Assembly (NCBI GenBank): GCA_019637555.1
Contig: JAHBVK010000018.1
Coordinates: 1 to 64,000, forward strand
DNA: 64,000 bases
Direction: 5' to 3'
From: Anaerolineae bacterium
GTDB taxonomy: Bacteria > Chloroflexota > Anaerolineae > Aggregatilineales > UBA2796
This document shows, piece after piece, positions 17,413 to 26,656 of the stretch. The notes under the pieces were generated by a model. That model searched no databases, was not told the origin of the DNA, and saw only the letters and a list, made by a program, of their open reading frames with translations. How positions within the stretch are numbered: the first letter of the stretch is position 1; the number at the start of each line of letters is the position of its first letter. Position numbers and translations under genes: made by a program.

Positions 17413-17494
17413 CAAAGGACTCCTGTGACTGAACGAATCATTAAGGACCAAGTCATGAGTAAAGATTACAACACAATCTAAAGTTTAAAGCTTA

Positions 17495-17523
17495 TGAGGG
17501 TCTAACACTTCCGTTAGCCCTCA
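17495..17523 (-). terminator. Terminator after gatA
   Basis: TGAGGG(T)CTAAC pairs with GTTAGCCCTCA (17513-17523) with one bulged base and a 6-base loop; on the minus strand it is followed by the T-rich TAAGCTTTAAACTTTAG. It lies 31 bases after the gatA stop. Confidence 0.65.
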
Positions 17524-17553
17524 TCGCCTGTTGTTGTAGTGCGGCGCTGATGC

Positions 17554-19008
17554 CTATAGGGTAGGCAGTTGCTTATGCCATTCCGTCGCTTGTTCATAAG
17601 CATAGGCAGCGTGGAGGATCTTTTCCTCACCGAAGGCAGGACCGATGATTTGCAATCCGATGGGCAAATTCAGTTTGTCGAAGCCGCAGGGGACGCTGAT
17701 GCCACAGATGCCCGATAGACTGGTAGGCACGGTGAACACGTCCTCCAGATACATTTGCAGTGGATCGTTGACCTTCTCGCCGATCTTCCATGCGGTGCGC
17801 GGTGCCACCGGACAGCAGATTACATCGACGTCGGCAAATGCTTTCTCGAAGTCGCCCTTGATCAGGGTGCGTACTTTTTGCGCCTTGAGATAGTAGGCAT
17901 CGTAGTAGCCAGCGGAGAGCGCATATGTGCCCAGCATAATGCGGCGCTTGACTTCCGCCCCGAAGCGACGACCACGTGTCGCTTTATAGGAGTCGAACAT
18001 CTCTTTGGCTGCTTCACGCGGTCCGTAGCGGACGCCATCGTAGCGGGCGAGGTTGGCGGAGGCTTCGGCGGGCGCGACCAGATAATAAACGGGAATGCCG
18101 TAATCGGTGTGCGGCAGACTGATCTCTTGGATCTGTGCGCCCATACTACGCAGCAGATCAATCGCGGCGTGAACAGCGGATTCGACTTCGGGCTGCATAC
18201 CTTCGGTGAAGTATTCCTTTGGTACGCCGATTTTCAAGCCTTTGACTTCAGGGATCAGCGATTTGCTGTAGTCGGGAACCGGTACGTTCATGCTGGTGGA
18301 GTCCAGTGGATCATGTCCGGCGATCACTTGCAGGATAGACGCCGTATCCCGAACGTTACGCGCTAATGGACCAATTTGATCCAGCGAGGAGGCGAAGGCA
18401 ATCGCGCCGTAGCGAGAAACACGACCATAGCTCGGCTTTAAGCCGACGACGCCACACATGGCGCCGGGCTGACGGATCGAGCCGCCTGTATCCGTGCCTA
18501 ACGCGCCGAGCGCTAGTTTGGCTGCGACTGCTGCCGCGCTGCCGCCACTGGTACCGCCGGGAATACGATCCAAGTCCCACGGATTGTGGGTAGTGCCGTA
18601 ACCGGAGTTCTCCGTTGATGATCCCATGGCAAACTCGTCGGTGTTGGCTTTGCCCAGCATCACCGCCCCGCTGTTGAACATGCAGGTCACAGCGGTAGCC
18701 GAGTAAGGCGGTACGAACCCTTCTAGAATGCGTGATCCGGCAGTGGACTGTATACCTTCGGTGGTCAGAATATCCTTGATGGCGACGGGGATACCGAGCA
18801 GCGGCGCATCTTCACCGTTGGCGCGGCGTTCATCCGCCTGCTTCGCCTGTTCTAGCGCACGCTCCGGCGTCACGGTGATGTAGGATTTGATCTTCGGCTC
18901 GATCTGCTGAATGCGATCTAGATATGCCTGCGTAAGTTCCTGCGAACTAATCTCGCGGGAACGGAGTTTTGCCAATGCGTCGGTTAACGTCAAGTCAGTG
19001 AGGCTCAT
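17554..19008 (-). CDS. gatA: Aspartyl/glutamyl-tRNA(Asn/Gln) amidotransferase subunit A
   Basis: 484 aa. Amidase-signature family with the Ser-cisSer-Lys triad: K78 (PVAIKD), S154 ([10 protein letters not shown]) and nucleophile S177 (TDTGGSIRQ). It hydrolyses glutamine and channels ammonia to GatB. The presence of Asn/Gln amidotransferase genes implies that at least one of the tRNAs is made by transamidation in this organism. It has its own extended -10 promoter upstream and a terminator downstream, so it is monocistronic. Confidence 0.97.
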   Translation of the reverse strand: MSLTDLTLTDALAKLRSREISSQELTQAYLDRIQQIEPKIKSYITVTPERALEQAKQADERRANGEDAPLLGIPVAIKDILTTEGIQSTAGSRILEGFVPPYSATAVTCMFNSGAVMLGKANTDEFAMGSSTENSGYGTTHNPWDLDRIPGGTSGGSAAAVAAKLALGALGTDTGGSIRQPGAMCGVVGLKPSYGRVSRYGAIAFASSLDQIGPLARNVRDTASILQVIAGHDPLDSTSMNVPVPDYSKSLIPEVKGLKIGVPKEYFTEGMQPEVESAVHAAIDLLRSMGAQIQEISLPHTDYGIPVYYLVAPAEASANLARYDGVRYGPREAAKEMFDSYKATRGRRFGAEVKRRIMLGTYALSAGYYDAYYLKAQKVRTLIKGDFEKAFADVDVICCPVAPRTAWKIGEKVNDPLQMYLEDVFTVPTSLSGICGISVPCGFDKLNLPIGLQIIGPAFGEEKILHAAYAYEQATEWHKQLPTL

Positions 19009-19047
19009 GCTGATCCTTGCAGTAGGGAAGACTTGAAAGTGAGAGGA

Positions 19048-19056
19048 ATTATAGCA
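19048..19056 (-). promoter_or_regulatory. Extended -10 promoter of gatA
   Basis: On the minus strand TGCTATAAT, the same nine bases as the promoter at 3888-3896, lies 40 bases before the gatA ATG. No -35 of quality is visible. Confidence 0.5.
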
Positions 19057-19205
19057 CAGGGCATCACGCTTGCCGTAAGCCTAACTTTCGTTTTCGGAGT
19101 AGGTAATGTCTACTCGCAACAAAAAGCATGAAGCAGAAAAGAGAATACAATATTTCCAACTTAGCGAATTAAGAGCGCGCGCATCTTGGGGGAGGGGTAC
19201 TTACA

Positions 19206-20312
19206 ATGCCATTCAAACCACTCAACGAGAATACCGGACTTGCCATCGATGGCGGTGGCATAAAGGGCTTAATCATCGCTCTGGCGCTTGAGGCACTAGA
19301 GCAGGAGTTAGGCGGCAAACCACTGATCGAGCAGCCGCAGATCAAGGTGCTGGCGGGCACCTCCACTGGCGCGATCATCGGCGCGGGGCTGTGCATGGGT
19401 TTGAAGGCAGCGGAGATTGCAAAGAAGTATGTCACACTTGGTCAGACGGTGTTTCCGCCGCCGCCCGCGTGGATTCCAAAGAATTTGATCGCGTTGTGGA
19501 CAACAATCAGTGGGTTGTTCAGGACATCGCGGTTCAGCAGCGATGCATTCAAGCAGGAGCTGTTGAAGGTCACGGGCGAGATCACGATGGGGGAGCTGAA
19601 CGAACGGCTGAAAGGACGTGTGACGCTAATCATTACGGTAGTGGACATCAACGAACGCCGTACCCACTTCGTCAAATCCACTGATCCGCAGGATCGTGAT
19701 TGGAAGTTGTGGCAAGCGGTAATGGCGTCGTCTGCTGCACCGACAGTGCTGCCTGTGGTCAGCCGCGATCAACCAGCGCGGGGCACACGCTACTACACTG
19801 ATGGCGGTGTTGGTAGTTATACCAATCCCGCGTTGGTAGCGGCACGTGAATTGACGGAATGGCGGGGTTACGCGCCGAGTACGACCAGCGTGATCAGTTT
19901 TGGGACTGGTTGGGTGCTGGAAGATGCATTCGTGAAATCGCACGGTGCTCCGAGCCGCTGGAAGATTCTGGACTGGGCATTTAATGCGCCATTGATGATC
20001 ATCGGTGATGGTGCGCGTTCGCAGTCGTTAGAGATCATCACGAACTACGTACAGCGCGGGATGGATTTCCGACGCTTCCAAGTGGCGATGGATGAAGACA
20101 TCGGGCTGGATGATGCCAGCGATGCTGCGTTGGCGCGATTGCAGGAACTGGGCGAAGCGCTAGGCATCCGCTTGCAGAATAATCAGCATGCACTCAGCGA
20201 TCTGCGCTTCGATCCTGAAGGGTTGATCACTGCCGTCAGGAACTACGAAGCCAGTATTGCGCGGACACAGGCGGCGACTAAAGCGATTGAAGGGGTATCA
20301 GAGAAGCCATAG
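19206..20312 (+). CDS. Patatin-like phospholipase
   Basis: 368 aa; ATG 19206 is preceded by GGAGGGG. All patatin elements are present: oxyanion loop GGGIKG (16-21), nucleophile S53 in GTSTG (51-55), and Asp199 of the DGG motif completing the Ser-Asp dyad. No signal peptide, so a cytoplasmic or membrane-surface lipid acyl hydrolase. Patatins serve in lipid turnover, as secreted toxins, and as effectors in CBASS defence (CapV), but no cyclase or other CBASS gene is adjacent. A terminator separates it from the ATPase gene. Housekeeping lipid remodelling is the plain reading. Confidence 0.88.
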   Translation: MPFKPLNENTGLAIDGGGIKGLIIALALEALEQELGGKPLIEQPQIKVLAGTSTGAIIGAGLCMGLKAAEIAKKYVTLGQTVFPPPPAWIPKNLIALWTTISGLFRTSRFSSDAFKQELLKVTGEITMGELNERLKGRVTLIITVVDINERRTHFVKSTDPQDRDWKLWQAVMASSAAPTVLPVVSRDQPARGTRYYTDGGVGSYTNPALVAARELTEWRGYAPSTTSVISFGTGWVLEDAFVKSHGAPSRWKILDWAFNAPLMIIGDGARSQSLEIITNYVQRGMDFRRFQVAMDEDIGLDDASDAALARLQELGEALGIRLQNNQHALSDLRFDPEGLITAVRNYEASIARTQAATKAIEGVSEKP

Positions 20313-20343
20313 ACGGCTGCACCAGCAAGACGGATAAATAAGG

Positions 20344-20386
20344 CGCGGTAGAGTGAGAGCAAATCGCTCTGCCGCGTTCGTTTGAG
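20344..20386 (+). terminator. Hairpin terminator after the patatin gene
   Basis: CGCGGTAGAGTG (20344-20355) pairs with CGCTCTGCCGCG (20365-20376), twelve pairs with two G-T, followed by TTCGTTTGAG. The U-tract is imperfect. Confidence 0.6.
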
Positions 20387-20503
20387 ATGCGGTTGAAATG
20401 ATTGTCCAATGGTTGCGGTTTGACATTGAGTGAGCATCCACGCAATTCGCGTTATACTGTTCGCTGTGCGTAATCCTCGGTGGACAGTGAAGAGTAATAT
20501 CGC

Positions 20504-22405
20504 GTGACCGACTCCGCCCAGCCCCGAAATCCGTACAATCCCTATCATCCCACCACCACTGCCGAAATGTTTTTCGGGCGCGAAGACGTTTATAGTTTCT
20601 TGCGAGAACGCTTAGTCAGCGGCGGCAGTAATTACGCCGTCGCTTTGATCGGACCGCCCGGAATTGGTAAGACCTCCACGCTGCTGCAAATTGGCTACCA
20701 CATCGAGCCACGTTATATCCTTGCGTATGTGAGCATGGAGCAAGTCGATTTCCACGAACCCGGCGCATTATTCGTGGCGATGGCGGATGCTGCCCGCAGC
20801 GCGATGGAAGCAGCGGGGATCAGTACGCTGCGCTTGCCGCCGCTCCCCGAAGAAGCCACCGCTAGCGCCGAGGCGATGTGGGAATGGTTCTCCAGCGCTT
20901 ACCTCGAAGTTGTCCTCTCCGCGCTGCGTAATTTGCGGCGTCTATTGTTCTTGTTTGATGACACAACGATATTACTGGACGCTATTGATCGCGGTGAGGT
21001 ATCTGCCGAAATCGGGCAAACGCTGGCAAGAATAATCGTTGAAGATCGGCGGATGGATATTGTGTTCGCCGTTGACGCGGTGGATGAGGATCGCTTGACT
21101 GCGTTCCCGCCACTTGCCGAACCGATGCTGCATCGCCGTTTGACAGCACTGGACGAGGAATCCTCAGCAGCATTGACGCGCCAACCCGTCGCTGATCTCT
21201 ACCAGCTTGATGATGAGGCAGTGCAGGCGATCTATGCGGTCACGGGTGGTCATCCATTTTTGCTGCATCTGGTCAATGGCTTGATCTGGGCACGTTCGGC
21301 AATACGTGATCATCGCCTGATCATTGATATTGAGGATGTACGCGCCGTTTTGCCTGAAGCGGTACAGGGCGCTGATGAAATCCTCAGCCCCGCGTGGCAT
21401 GACTCCAACGATAACGAACGATGGGTGTTGACCGCAATGACCGATCTGACGGCGCAGTCGCCAGCGGATGCCATCACTCCCGAACAGATTCGCGCATGGC
21501 TGCTGCGCGAGAAGAGCATCGGACTAGATGAGACGGCACTTTCGGCGGCGCTGCGACGTTTGGAATACCGCGATATTTTGCGTACCGCAGTTGAAGGTGT
21601 TGGCGCTTACAGCTTTTCCACCAGCCTGCAATATCAATGGCTACGTACACGGCTGGCTGCCGAAGAGGCTGTGCCAGAAAGCGAAGAAGCAATCCAGCGT
21701 CGTCGTCCGCGCTGGCTGCTGTTACCTTTGTTGGTGATCGCGGTGTTAGCAGGCGGGCTGGCGTTCTGGATCGGGCAGGGGGCGTTGGCTCAGACGCAGA
21801 CCGGTGCAAGCACACAGACTGCCCCCGCGCGAACTGTAACGCTTGCGGTTAACGTCGAAGAGACCGGACAAGCGATCAACGCGACGGCGACAATTATCGC
21901 TCTGCCGACGAGTACAGTTAGCCCGACTTTAACTTCGACTTTCACGGCGACGGCAACACTGAGCGGCGCGACCAGCACCAGCGTAATTGGCGCCACGGCA
22001 ACCTATACGCCATCCGCATCCGCAACCGTTACCGTATCACCCACTTCGGCGATTTTCCTGACAGCGACGCTGCCCGAAAGCGCGGTCAGTGTTACGCGTA
22101 CAGCAACAAGGACAGCTACCCTAACAGTAACAACTACCATCGCCGCCACTTCCGTGATCAGCACGGCACTACCAACTGCTACTTTCACCTATACACCATC
22201 AGCGACGGCAACCAACACAGCGACGGCAACGGCGACGTTTACAGCGAGTTATACGCCATCGGCTACTGCCACCTTGACCGCTACCAGAACAGCTACGCCG
22301 TCACCGACGCGAACCGCGACTTACACACCTTCGGCTACTCGTACCTTTACATTGACGCCACCGCCATTCCCAACTGGTCAAGTCGTGGCGACGCAGCGTC
22401 CGTAG
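20504..22405 (+). CDS. Membrane-anchored STAND/AAA-like ATPase with Thr/Ser-rich outer tail
   Basis: 633 aa from GTG 20504. Walker A GPPGIGKT (50-57), Walker B-like RRLLFLFDD (about 145-153), a sensor-like stretch and winged-helix-like segment up to ~390, a single transmembrane helix (about 403-423) and a 210-residue tail almost wholly of Thr, Ala, Ser and Pro with recurring YTPSAT and TATAT units. The ATPase is predicted inside and the tail outside. Archaeal-type ATPase or nSTAND folds fit; the Thr-rich tail is common in Chloroflexota surface proteins and probably glycosylated or wall-spanning. No ligand domain is seen outside. Function unknown; signalling between tail and ATPase is conceivable. 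Confidence 0.75.
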   Translation: MTDSAQPRNPYNPYHPTTTAEMFFGREDVYSFLRERLVSGGSNYAVALIGPPGIGKTSTLLQIGYHIEPRYILAYVSMEQVDFHEPGALFVAMADAARSAMEAAGISTLRLPPLPEEATASAEAMWEWFSSAYLEVVLSALRNLRRLLFLFDDTTILLDAIDRGEVSAEIGQTLARIIVEDRRMDIVFAVDAVDEDRLTAFPPLAEPMLHRRLTALDEESSAALTRQPVADLYQLDDEAVQAIYAVTGGHPFLLHLVNGLIWARSAIRDHRLIIDIEDVRAVLPEAVQGADEILSPAWHDSNDNERWVLTAMTDLTAQSPADAITPEQIRAWLLREKSIGLDETALSAALRRLEYRDILRTAVEGVGAYSFSTSLQYQWLRTRLAAEEAVPESEEAIQRRRPRWLLLPLLVIAVLAGGLAFWIGQGALAQTQTGASTQTAPARTVTLAVNVEETGQAINATATIIALPTSTVSPTLTSTFTATATLSGATSTSVIGATATYTPSASATVTVSPTSAIFLTATLPESAVSVTRTATRTATLTVTTTIAATSVISTALPTATFTYTPSATATNTATATATFTASYTPSATATLTATRTATPSPTRTATYTPSATRTFTLTPPPFPTGQVVATQRP

Positions 22406-22462
22406 CAAGCAGAGCGTCGCGGCATGACACTATGTTTTGACTGGAAGAACAGGGGGACAGTT

Positions 22463-23266
22463 TTGCGCTTCATCCATATTACGGACACACACATCGGACC
22501 GACACCGGATTATGCACTGCGGGGCGTCAATCCGTACCGCGCCCTCGCTGATCTCGTCGATCAACTGAACGCGCTGACCTTTGATGTTGATTTCATCTTA
22601 CATTCCGGCGATATCGTCGATGATTTCACTGAAGAGTCTTATCGCACAGCGCGGACACTGCTGGAAAAGCTCAAACGCCCTGTCTATTATCTGCCGGGCA
22701 ATCACGATGATGCTAAAGCGATGCAACGCGCTCTGCTGGATATTAAGCGACCAAAGGCACGCTACGATCAGGTGATCCGCAGCGGCGGTGTTGAGGTAAT
22801 CACGCTTGACTCGCGCGGTCCACTTGATCCGGGCGGGCTGCTGCTGCCACAACAGCTCCAATGGCTGCAGGAGCAATGCAAACCCAAAGGCGATCCTCTA
22901 GTGATCGCGCTGCATCACCAGCCCGTTCATCTGGACTCCTACTGGTTGGATCAAGGTGGCGCTTCGTGGGAAGCAGGACGCTTCATGGTGTTGAAGAATC
23001 ACACCGAGTTTCTGGAGGCAATCAAACCTGCGCGGAAACGCTTGCGCGGTGTGCTGTTCGGGCATATCCATTGCGCCTTTCAAGTGGTGGAGCAGGGGAT
23101 TCTGTTCGCTAGTGCGCCTTCTGTTGCCATGCAATTCTATTCGTGGCCCGATCAGCAAGACCCCATCATTTCGGAGGAGCCGGGAGGTTTCAACGTGGTC
23201 ACTGTCAATGAAGATGGCATCATCGTTCGGCAGCACTATCTGAAGCGGCAAGCGATAAGCTCATAA
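22463..23266 (+). CDS. Calcineurin-like metallophosphoesterase
   Basis: 267 aa from TTG 22463, chosen because GGGGGA is six bases upstream and the first strand (RFIHITDTHIG) begins at once; ATG 22424 would add 13 residues. The five metal-binding blocks are present: D8-x-H10 (TDTH), GDIVDD, GNHDD, HHQPVH and GHIH. This is the cAMP phosphodiesterase CpdA-like class III arrangement, though substrates of such proteins vary widely. It follows the ATPase gene closely and is followed after 2 bases by an alpha/beta hydrolase, so the three probably share a transcript. Confidence 0.88.
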   Translation: MRFIHITDTHIGPTPDYALRGVNPYRALADLVDQLNALTFDVDFILHSGDIVDDFTEESYRTARTLLEKLKRPVYYLPGNHDDAKAMQRALLDIKRPKARYDQVIRSGGVEVITLDSRGPLDPGGLLLPQQLQWLQEQCKPKGDPLVIALHHQPVHLDSYWLDQGGASWEAGRFMVLKNHTEFLEAIKPARKRLRGVLFGHIHCAFQVVEQGILFASAPSVAMQFYSWPDQQDPIISEEPGGFNVVTVNEDGIIVRQHYLKRQAISS

Positions 23267-23268
23267 CT

Positions 23269-24123
23269 ATGTTCACACCTGCTGATTTTGAGCATCAGAC
23301 TCGCCAAGTCGGTGCGTTGAATATGCATATGGTGGTGGAAGGTGCCGAGGATGCACGCCCGCTCATCTTGCTGCACGGTTTCCCTGAGTTCTGGTATGGC
23401 TGGGTAAAGCAGATCAAGCCGCTGGCTGCGGCGGGTTTCCGCGTGATCGTGCCGGATCAGCGTGGCTATAACCTAACTGACAAACAAGGACCTTACGACG
23501 TATTCACGCTGGTAGAAGATGTCGCCAATCTGATCCGCAGTTTCGGTTATCAGAAGGTCAGCCTCGTCGGGCATGACTGGGGCGGCATCGTGGCATGGAT
23601 CTTTGCTTCGCGCTATCCAGAGATGCTTGATCGGTTAGTGGTCTGCAACGTCCCGCACCCGATGGCAGGCATTCAAGCGGTGTGGCGTTTCTATTTGCCG
23701 CAAATGCTCAAGAGCTGGTACATAACTTTTTTCGGGATTCCGCTGCTGCCGGAATGGTCACTGCGGGTGCAGAATTTCCGGGCACTGGAGCGTAATGTGA
23801 GCCGCGCCGCCAAAGGCTCCATTTCGCCGGAGATGTTCGTTTATTACCGTGAGGCTTGGTCGCAGCCGGATGCCTTGCCCGCGATGATAGGCTGGTATCG
23901 GGCGCTGCTGCGGCATCAGTGGTCATTACGGCGTACATTCATACCGATCCCCGCGCGTTTGATCTGGGGAGAACCGGATTTCGCGCTGGATACGAAGTTA
24001 GCGGAATGGACGCGCGAATGGGTTGCCGGACTCGATCTAGTGTATGTGCCGAATTCGTGCCATTTCGTGCAGCATGATCAGCCGGAGCGGGTCACACAGC
24101 TTATTTTGGAGTATCTGAAGTAA
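23269..24123 (+). CDS. Alpha/beta hydrolase, epoxide hydrolase-like
   Basis: 284 aa. The HGFPEFW oxyanion segment (36-42) and the nucleophile elbow GHDWGG with Asp103 are hallmarks of the epoxide hydrolase/haloalkane dehalogenase branch, where the nucleophile is Asp rather than Ser. A cap domain (about 135-215) and the catalytic His in SCHFVQHDQPE complete the set. Soluble, no signal peptide. It begins two bases after the metallophosphoesterase stop. Confidence 0.85.
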   Translation: MFTPADFEHQTRQVGALNMHMVVEGAEDARPLILLHGFPEFWYGWVKQIKPLAAAGFRVIVPDQRGYNLTDKQGPYDVFTLVEDVANLIRSFGYQKVSLVGHDWGGIVAWIFASRYPEMLDRLVVCNVPHPMAGIQAVWRFYLPQMLKSWYITFFGIPLLPEWSLRVQNFRALERNVSRAAKGSISPEMFVYYREAWSQPDALPAMIGWYRALLRHQWSLRRTFIPIPARLIWGEPDFALDTKLAEWTREWVAGLDLVYVPNSCHFVQHDQPERVTQLILEYLK

Positions 24124-24173
24124 GCTGTCGGTGCAACAATCAGGTGCTTCACTATGGGTAGAGGGAGACGACA

Positions 24174-24635
24174 ATGAGTACCAGCGACATCTATAACGCA
24201 ATCACGGTCAATGATACGCTGTTGTTAAGCGGACAACCCACAGAAGATCAACTGCGCGACGCCGAATCCGAACAGTTCACTAGCGTGATCAATCTGGCGA
24301 CTTATCACCCTCAGCGCTCACTGCCCGATGAAGCTGGCTTGGTGAAGTCGCTGGGGATGACCTATCACCATATTCCGGTGGATTGGGGTAACCCGACTGT
24401 TGCTGACTTCGCCAAGTTTGAAAACCTGATGGTTAACATGCCAACAGATGAGAAGGTGCTGGTTCACTGCGCTGCCAACTTCCGCGTGACCGCGTTCTAC
24501 TCGCTGTATGCGCAGAAACATCTCGGTTGGTCGGCGGAACAGGCGGAGAATTTCCGCGCCAAGATCTGGGCAGGCAGCGACGATCCGGTATGGGAACAGT
24601 TCATTCGAGATGTTGGCGAAACACTAAACGGCTAG
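24174..24635 (+). CDS. Protein tyrosine phosphatase-family protein with shortened P-loop
   Basis: 153 aa, starting after GAGGGAGACGACA. The fold matches the DUF442/COG3453 phosphatase group: LLSGQPTEDQL start, SVINLA strand, and VHCAANFRVTAF. In true tyrosine phosphatases the loop is C-x5-R; here C99 and R104 are separated by four residues (C-x4-R), a form that recurs in this subfamily. Catalytic competence is therefore doubtful or atypical. Relatives occur with sulfur-metabolism or detoxification proteins. Likely the last gene of the metallophosphoesterase unit; it converges with the MFS gene. Confidence 0.65.
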   Translation: MSTSDIYNAITVNDTLLLSGQPTEDQLRDAESEQFTSVINLATYHPQRSLPDEAGLVKSLGMTYHHIPVDWGNPTVADFAKFENLMVNMPTDEKVLVHCAANFRVTAFYSLYAQKHLGWSAEQAENFRAKIWAGSDDPVWEQFIRDVGETLNG

Positions 24636-24655
24636 CGCGTTAGGGGCGGGCTTGG

Positions 24656-25873
24656 TCACGCCGCTGGCTGTTCATTTGTTTGCTGATAGTCAAGTTCACT
24701 AGAATTGCTGTCCGGTACTTGCATTAAACGTCCTATACCGAAGGCGAACCACAGCACGAACGCAACCCCAATCGTGATCGCTCCCACGATAAGCGGAAGA
24801 TCGTGCGCTGCAGTACGTTCATATAATGCTCCCGCCAGCCATGAGGCTAAGGCAACTGCACCATTGGCAACTGTTTCGGTAATGCCTAGTGCCAATCCAC
24901 GCTGTTGTGGCTTGACGATTTGCCCGAAGCTGCTTTGTGCTAACAGCCACATCGTGGAGATTGCGCCGAGCAGGGCAAATGCTAGTGTCATCACAAGGGC
25001 GTTTTTCGTCAGCCAGATCAGCAGCGTGCCTACCCATATTGCTACGATAAGCACGACAAAGCTGACCTGTGAGCGCGTCCGCCGCACGATGATATTAAAG
25101 CCCAGCGACCCTAATGACAGAATCGAAAAGAGAAATCCAATGTCAGCGGTCGAATAGCCGCGCATCATTTCGAGGTAGGTTGGCGCAAGCGCATAACCGA
25201 GATAGAGCGCTACCAGCACCAGCGAATAATAGATGGTCAGAGCGACAAAGCGCTGATTGCCGAACAAACTGCGGCTGTCGCTGCGTTGTTCAATCTGTGT
25301 GGGTCGGACATCCTTAGCGAAGGCGAAAGCTGCGACTGAGACGACAAATCCGAGCGTCGCGATCCACATCGCTGAAGCGATACCCCAACGTTCCGCAATC
25401 AAACCGCCGACGGTAGGGGCAAAGATCATCGCAGCGGGCCACGATGCGAACACCGTCGCCATTACACGCTGCGCCTGTCCGTCATTGCCATGTTGCTGAT
25501 CGTCGGTATTGAGGATCACATAAGTGACCGTCGCTGGATTGGCGGCTATCACCAGCATGAACACACCAAAGCCAAGACTCGCCAAGTACCAATCGGTTGC
25601 CAGTGCCGCGATAATCGTGCCAACAGCGGCAATCAGCCACGAACCGAGGATGACGCGCTTCGGTCCGATGCGATCCGTCAGGATACCGGCAGGTAACGGC
25701 AGCAGACTACCTGCGAGAGCGACAATCCCCAAGACGCTACCGACCTCCAACGGGGTTGCTCCTAGATTCCCTAAGTGCAACTGGCGTAGATTCATCCATA
25801 AGCCATCACTCAGGGCAAATAAAAAATTACCGAGCATGAATAGTCGGTTGTTGCGGTTGATCTCACTCCACAT
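24656..25873 (-). CDS. Major facilitator superfamily transporter
   Basis: 405 aa from ATG 25873, six bases after GGGGGA; a start at 25909 would add 12 residues. About 12 transmembrane helices, with the MFS loop 2-3 motif GILTDRIGPKRVILGS (about 60-75). Multidrug or metabolite efflux is typical, but substrate residues cannot be read. It is divergent from hoxE, so its promoter shares the 280-base region that contains the Rex-like site. Confidence 0.85.
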   Translation of the reverse strand: MWSEINRNNRLFMLGNFLFALSDGLWMNLRQLHLGNLGATPLEVGSVLGIVALAGSLLPLPAGILTDRIGPKRVILGSWLIAAVGTIIAALATDWYLASLGFGVFMLVIAANPATVTYVILNTDDQQHGNDGQAQRVMATVFASWPAAMIFAPTVGGLIAERWGIASAMWIATLGFVVSVAAFAFAKDVRPTQIEQRSDSRSLFGNQRFVALTIYYSLVLVALYLGYALAPTYLEMMRGYSTADIGFLFSILSLGSLGFNIIVRRTRSQVSFVVLIVAIWVGTLLIWLTKNALVMTLAFALLGAISTMWLLAQSSFGQIVKPQQRGLALGITETVANGAVALASWLAGALYERTAAHDLPLIVGAITIGVAFVLWFAFGIGRLMQVPDSNSSELDYQQTNEQPAA

Positions 25874-25966
25874 TGAGCATCCCCCTTGCAAGGTACTGCC
25901 CCAGCGCACCGTAGTGAACAGGCTCCAGATATCCCATTACTCCAATACGTAGCTAATGGACATTGG

Positions 25967-25984
25967 TTGTGATTATTTTCACAG
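25967..25984 (+). promoter_or_regulatory. Rex-like operator upstream of the hox operon
   Basis: TTGTGATTATTTTCACAG: half-sites TTGTGA and TCACAG around six A/T bases. It agrees with the Rex consensus TTGTGAA-N4-TTCACAA at 12 of 14 positions. Rex is a repressor that leaves DNA when NADH is high, and hydrogenase and fermentation genes are classical targets. It lies just before a possible -10 (TATTAT, 25998-26003). A CRP-type site has the same core, so the regulator is inferred. No rex gene is in the window. Confidence 0.55.
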
Positions 25985-26046
25985 TTCTGCTTGACTATAT
26001 TATCCTCTGATCACTGATTTAGGTGACTTTACGTAGCCCTGAGGTT

Positions 26047-26106
26047 GTGACATTCCGCGCACTCCGTCATGAGATTTGGCAATGTTGCCCGTTTGCTATT
26101 GGCAAT
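26047..26106 (+). promoter_or_regulatory. Repeat-rich hox leader
   Basis: Three elements lie between the Rex-like site and hoxE: GTGACATTCCGCG (26047-26059), found again upstream of ppdK at 41834-41846; a palindrome GGCAATGTTGCC (26078-26089); and a direct repeat TTGGCAAT (26076-26083 and 26099-26106) spaced 23 bases. They look like further regulator sites in the untranslated leader. The binding proteins are unknown. Confidence 0.35.
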
Positions 26107-26152
26107 ACCATCAAACTGCTACTTATTGCCGCTATTCACGAGGTGAACAGGC

Positions 26153-26656
26153 ATGACACCTATTTCTTCTACGAATGTCACACCTCCTTCCGACGATAAA
26201 CGTTGGCGGCTGGTTAACGCCACGATGCGACGACATGGTTATGGAGCGAACGCATTGATCGAAACGCTCCACACCGTCCAAGAGTCGTTTGGCTATCTAG
26301 ATACTCCAGCGCTACGTTACGTCGCGGCGATGCTGCACGTCCCACTGAGCCGTGTTTATGGCGTTGCCACCTTCTATCACTTTTTCAGTCTCAAACCCAA
26401 AGGTACACACACTTGTGTGCTGTGCCTAGGAACCGCCTGCTACATCAAAGGCAGCCCAGAGATATTGGATGCGTTCAAGGAGAATTTCGACATCGAAGCA
26501 GGAGAGACGACCAGTGATGGTTGTGTATCTCTGCTCTCTGCCCGCTGTCTGGGTTCCTGTGGATTAGCGCCCGCCGCCGTTTTCGATGAGGAAGTGGTGG
26601 GCAAACTAACGGCTAATGAAGCCGTGAATCGCGTTCAGGAATGGACGGCATCATGA
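26153..26656 (+). CDS. hoxE: Bidirectional [NiFe] hydrogenase diaphorase subunit HoxE
   Basis: 167 aa, related to NuoE. Thioredoxin-like [2Fe-2S] domain with ligands C91-x4-C96 and C132-x3-C136 ([14 protein letters not shown]). HoxE is the small electron-transfer subunit of the cyanobacterial-type pentameric enzyme and is missing from the tetrameric Ralstonia type. GAGGTGA lies before the ATG. First gene of the 13-gene operon; its last four bases overlap the next start. Confidence 0.95.
   Translation: MTPISSTNVTPPSDDKRWRLVNATMRRHGYGANALIETLHTVQESFGYLDTPALRYVAAMLHVPLSRVYGVATFYHFFSLKPKGTHTCVLCLGTACYIKGSPEILDAFKENFDIEAGETTSDGCVSLLSARCLGSCGLAPAAVFDEEVVGKLTANEAVNRVQEWTAS

Noticed and set aside
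19206..20312. Patatin as CBASS effector (CapV-like)
   Set aside because: No CD-NTase, Cap2/Cap3 or HORMA/TRIP13 gene is next to it, and a terminator separates it from the ATPase gene. A general lipase is simpler.
20420..20458. TTGACA and TATACT as promoter of the membrane ATPase gene
   Set aside because: The spacer is 27 bases, far from 16-18, so the pair cannot serve as one sigma-70 promoter; either hexamer alone may be fortuitous.
20504..22405. Low-complexity tail as assembly error
   Set aside because: The Thr/Ser/Pro-rich tail stays in frame for 210 codons with varied codons and ends cleanly, as in other Chloroflexota surface proteins.
25967..25984. CRP/FNR-type site
   Set aside because: The core TGTGA-N6-TCACA fits CRP too, but the flanking bases, the matching site before ppdK and the redox nature of the targets favour Rex. 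Kept only as an alternative.
26076..26090. Sigma-54 promoter in the hox leader
   Set aside because: TGGCA and TTGC are present but the GG to GC distance is seven bases instead of the required ten.
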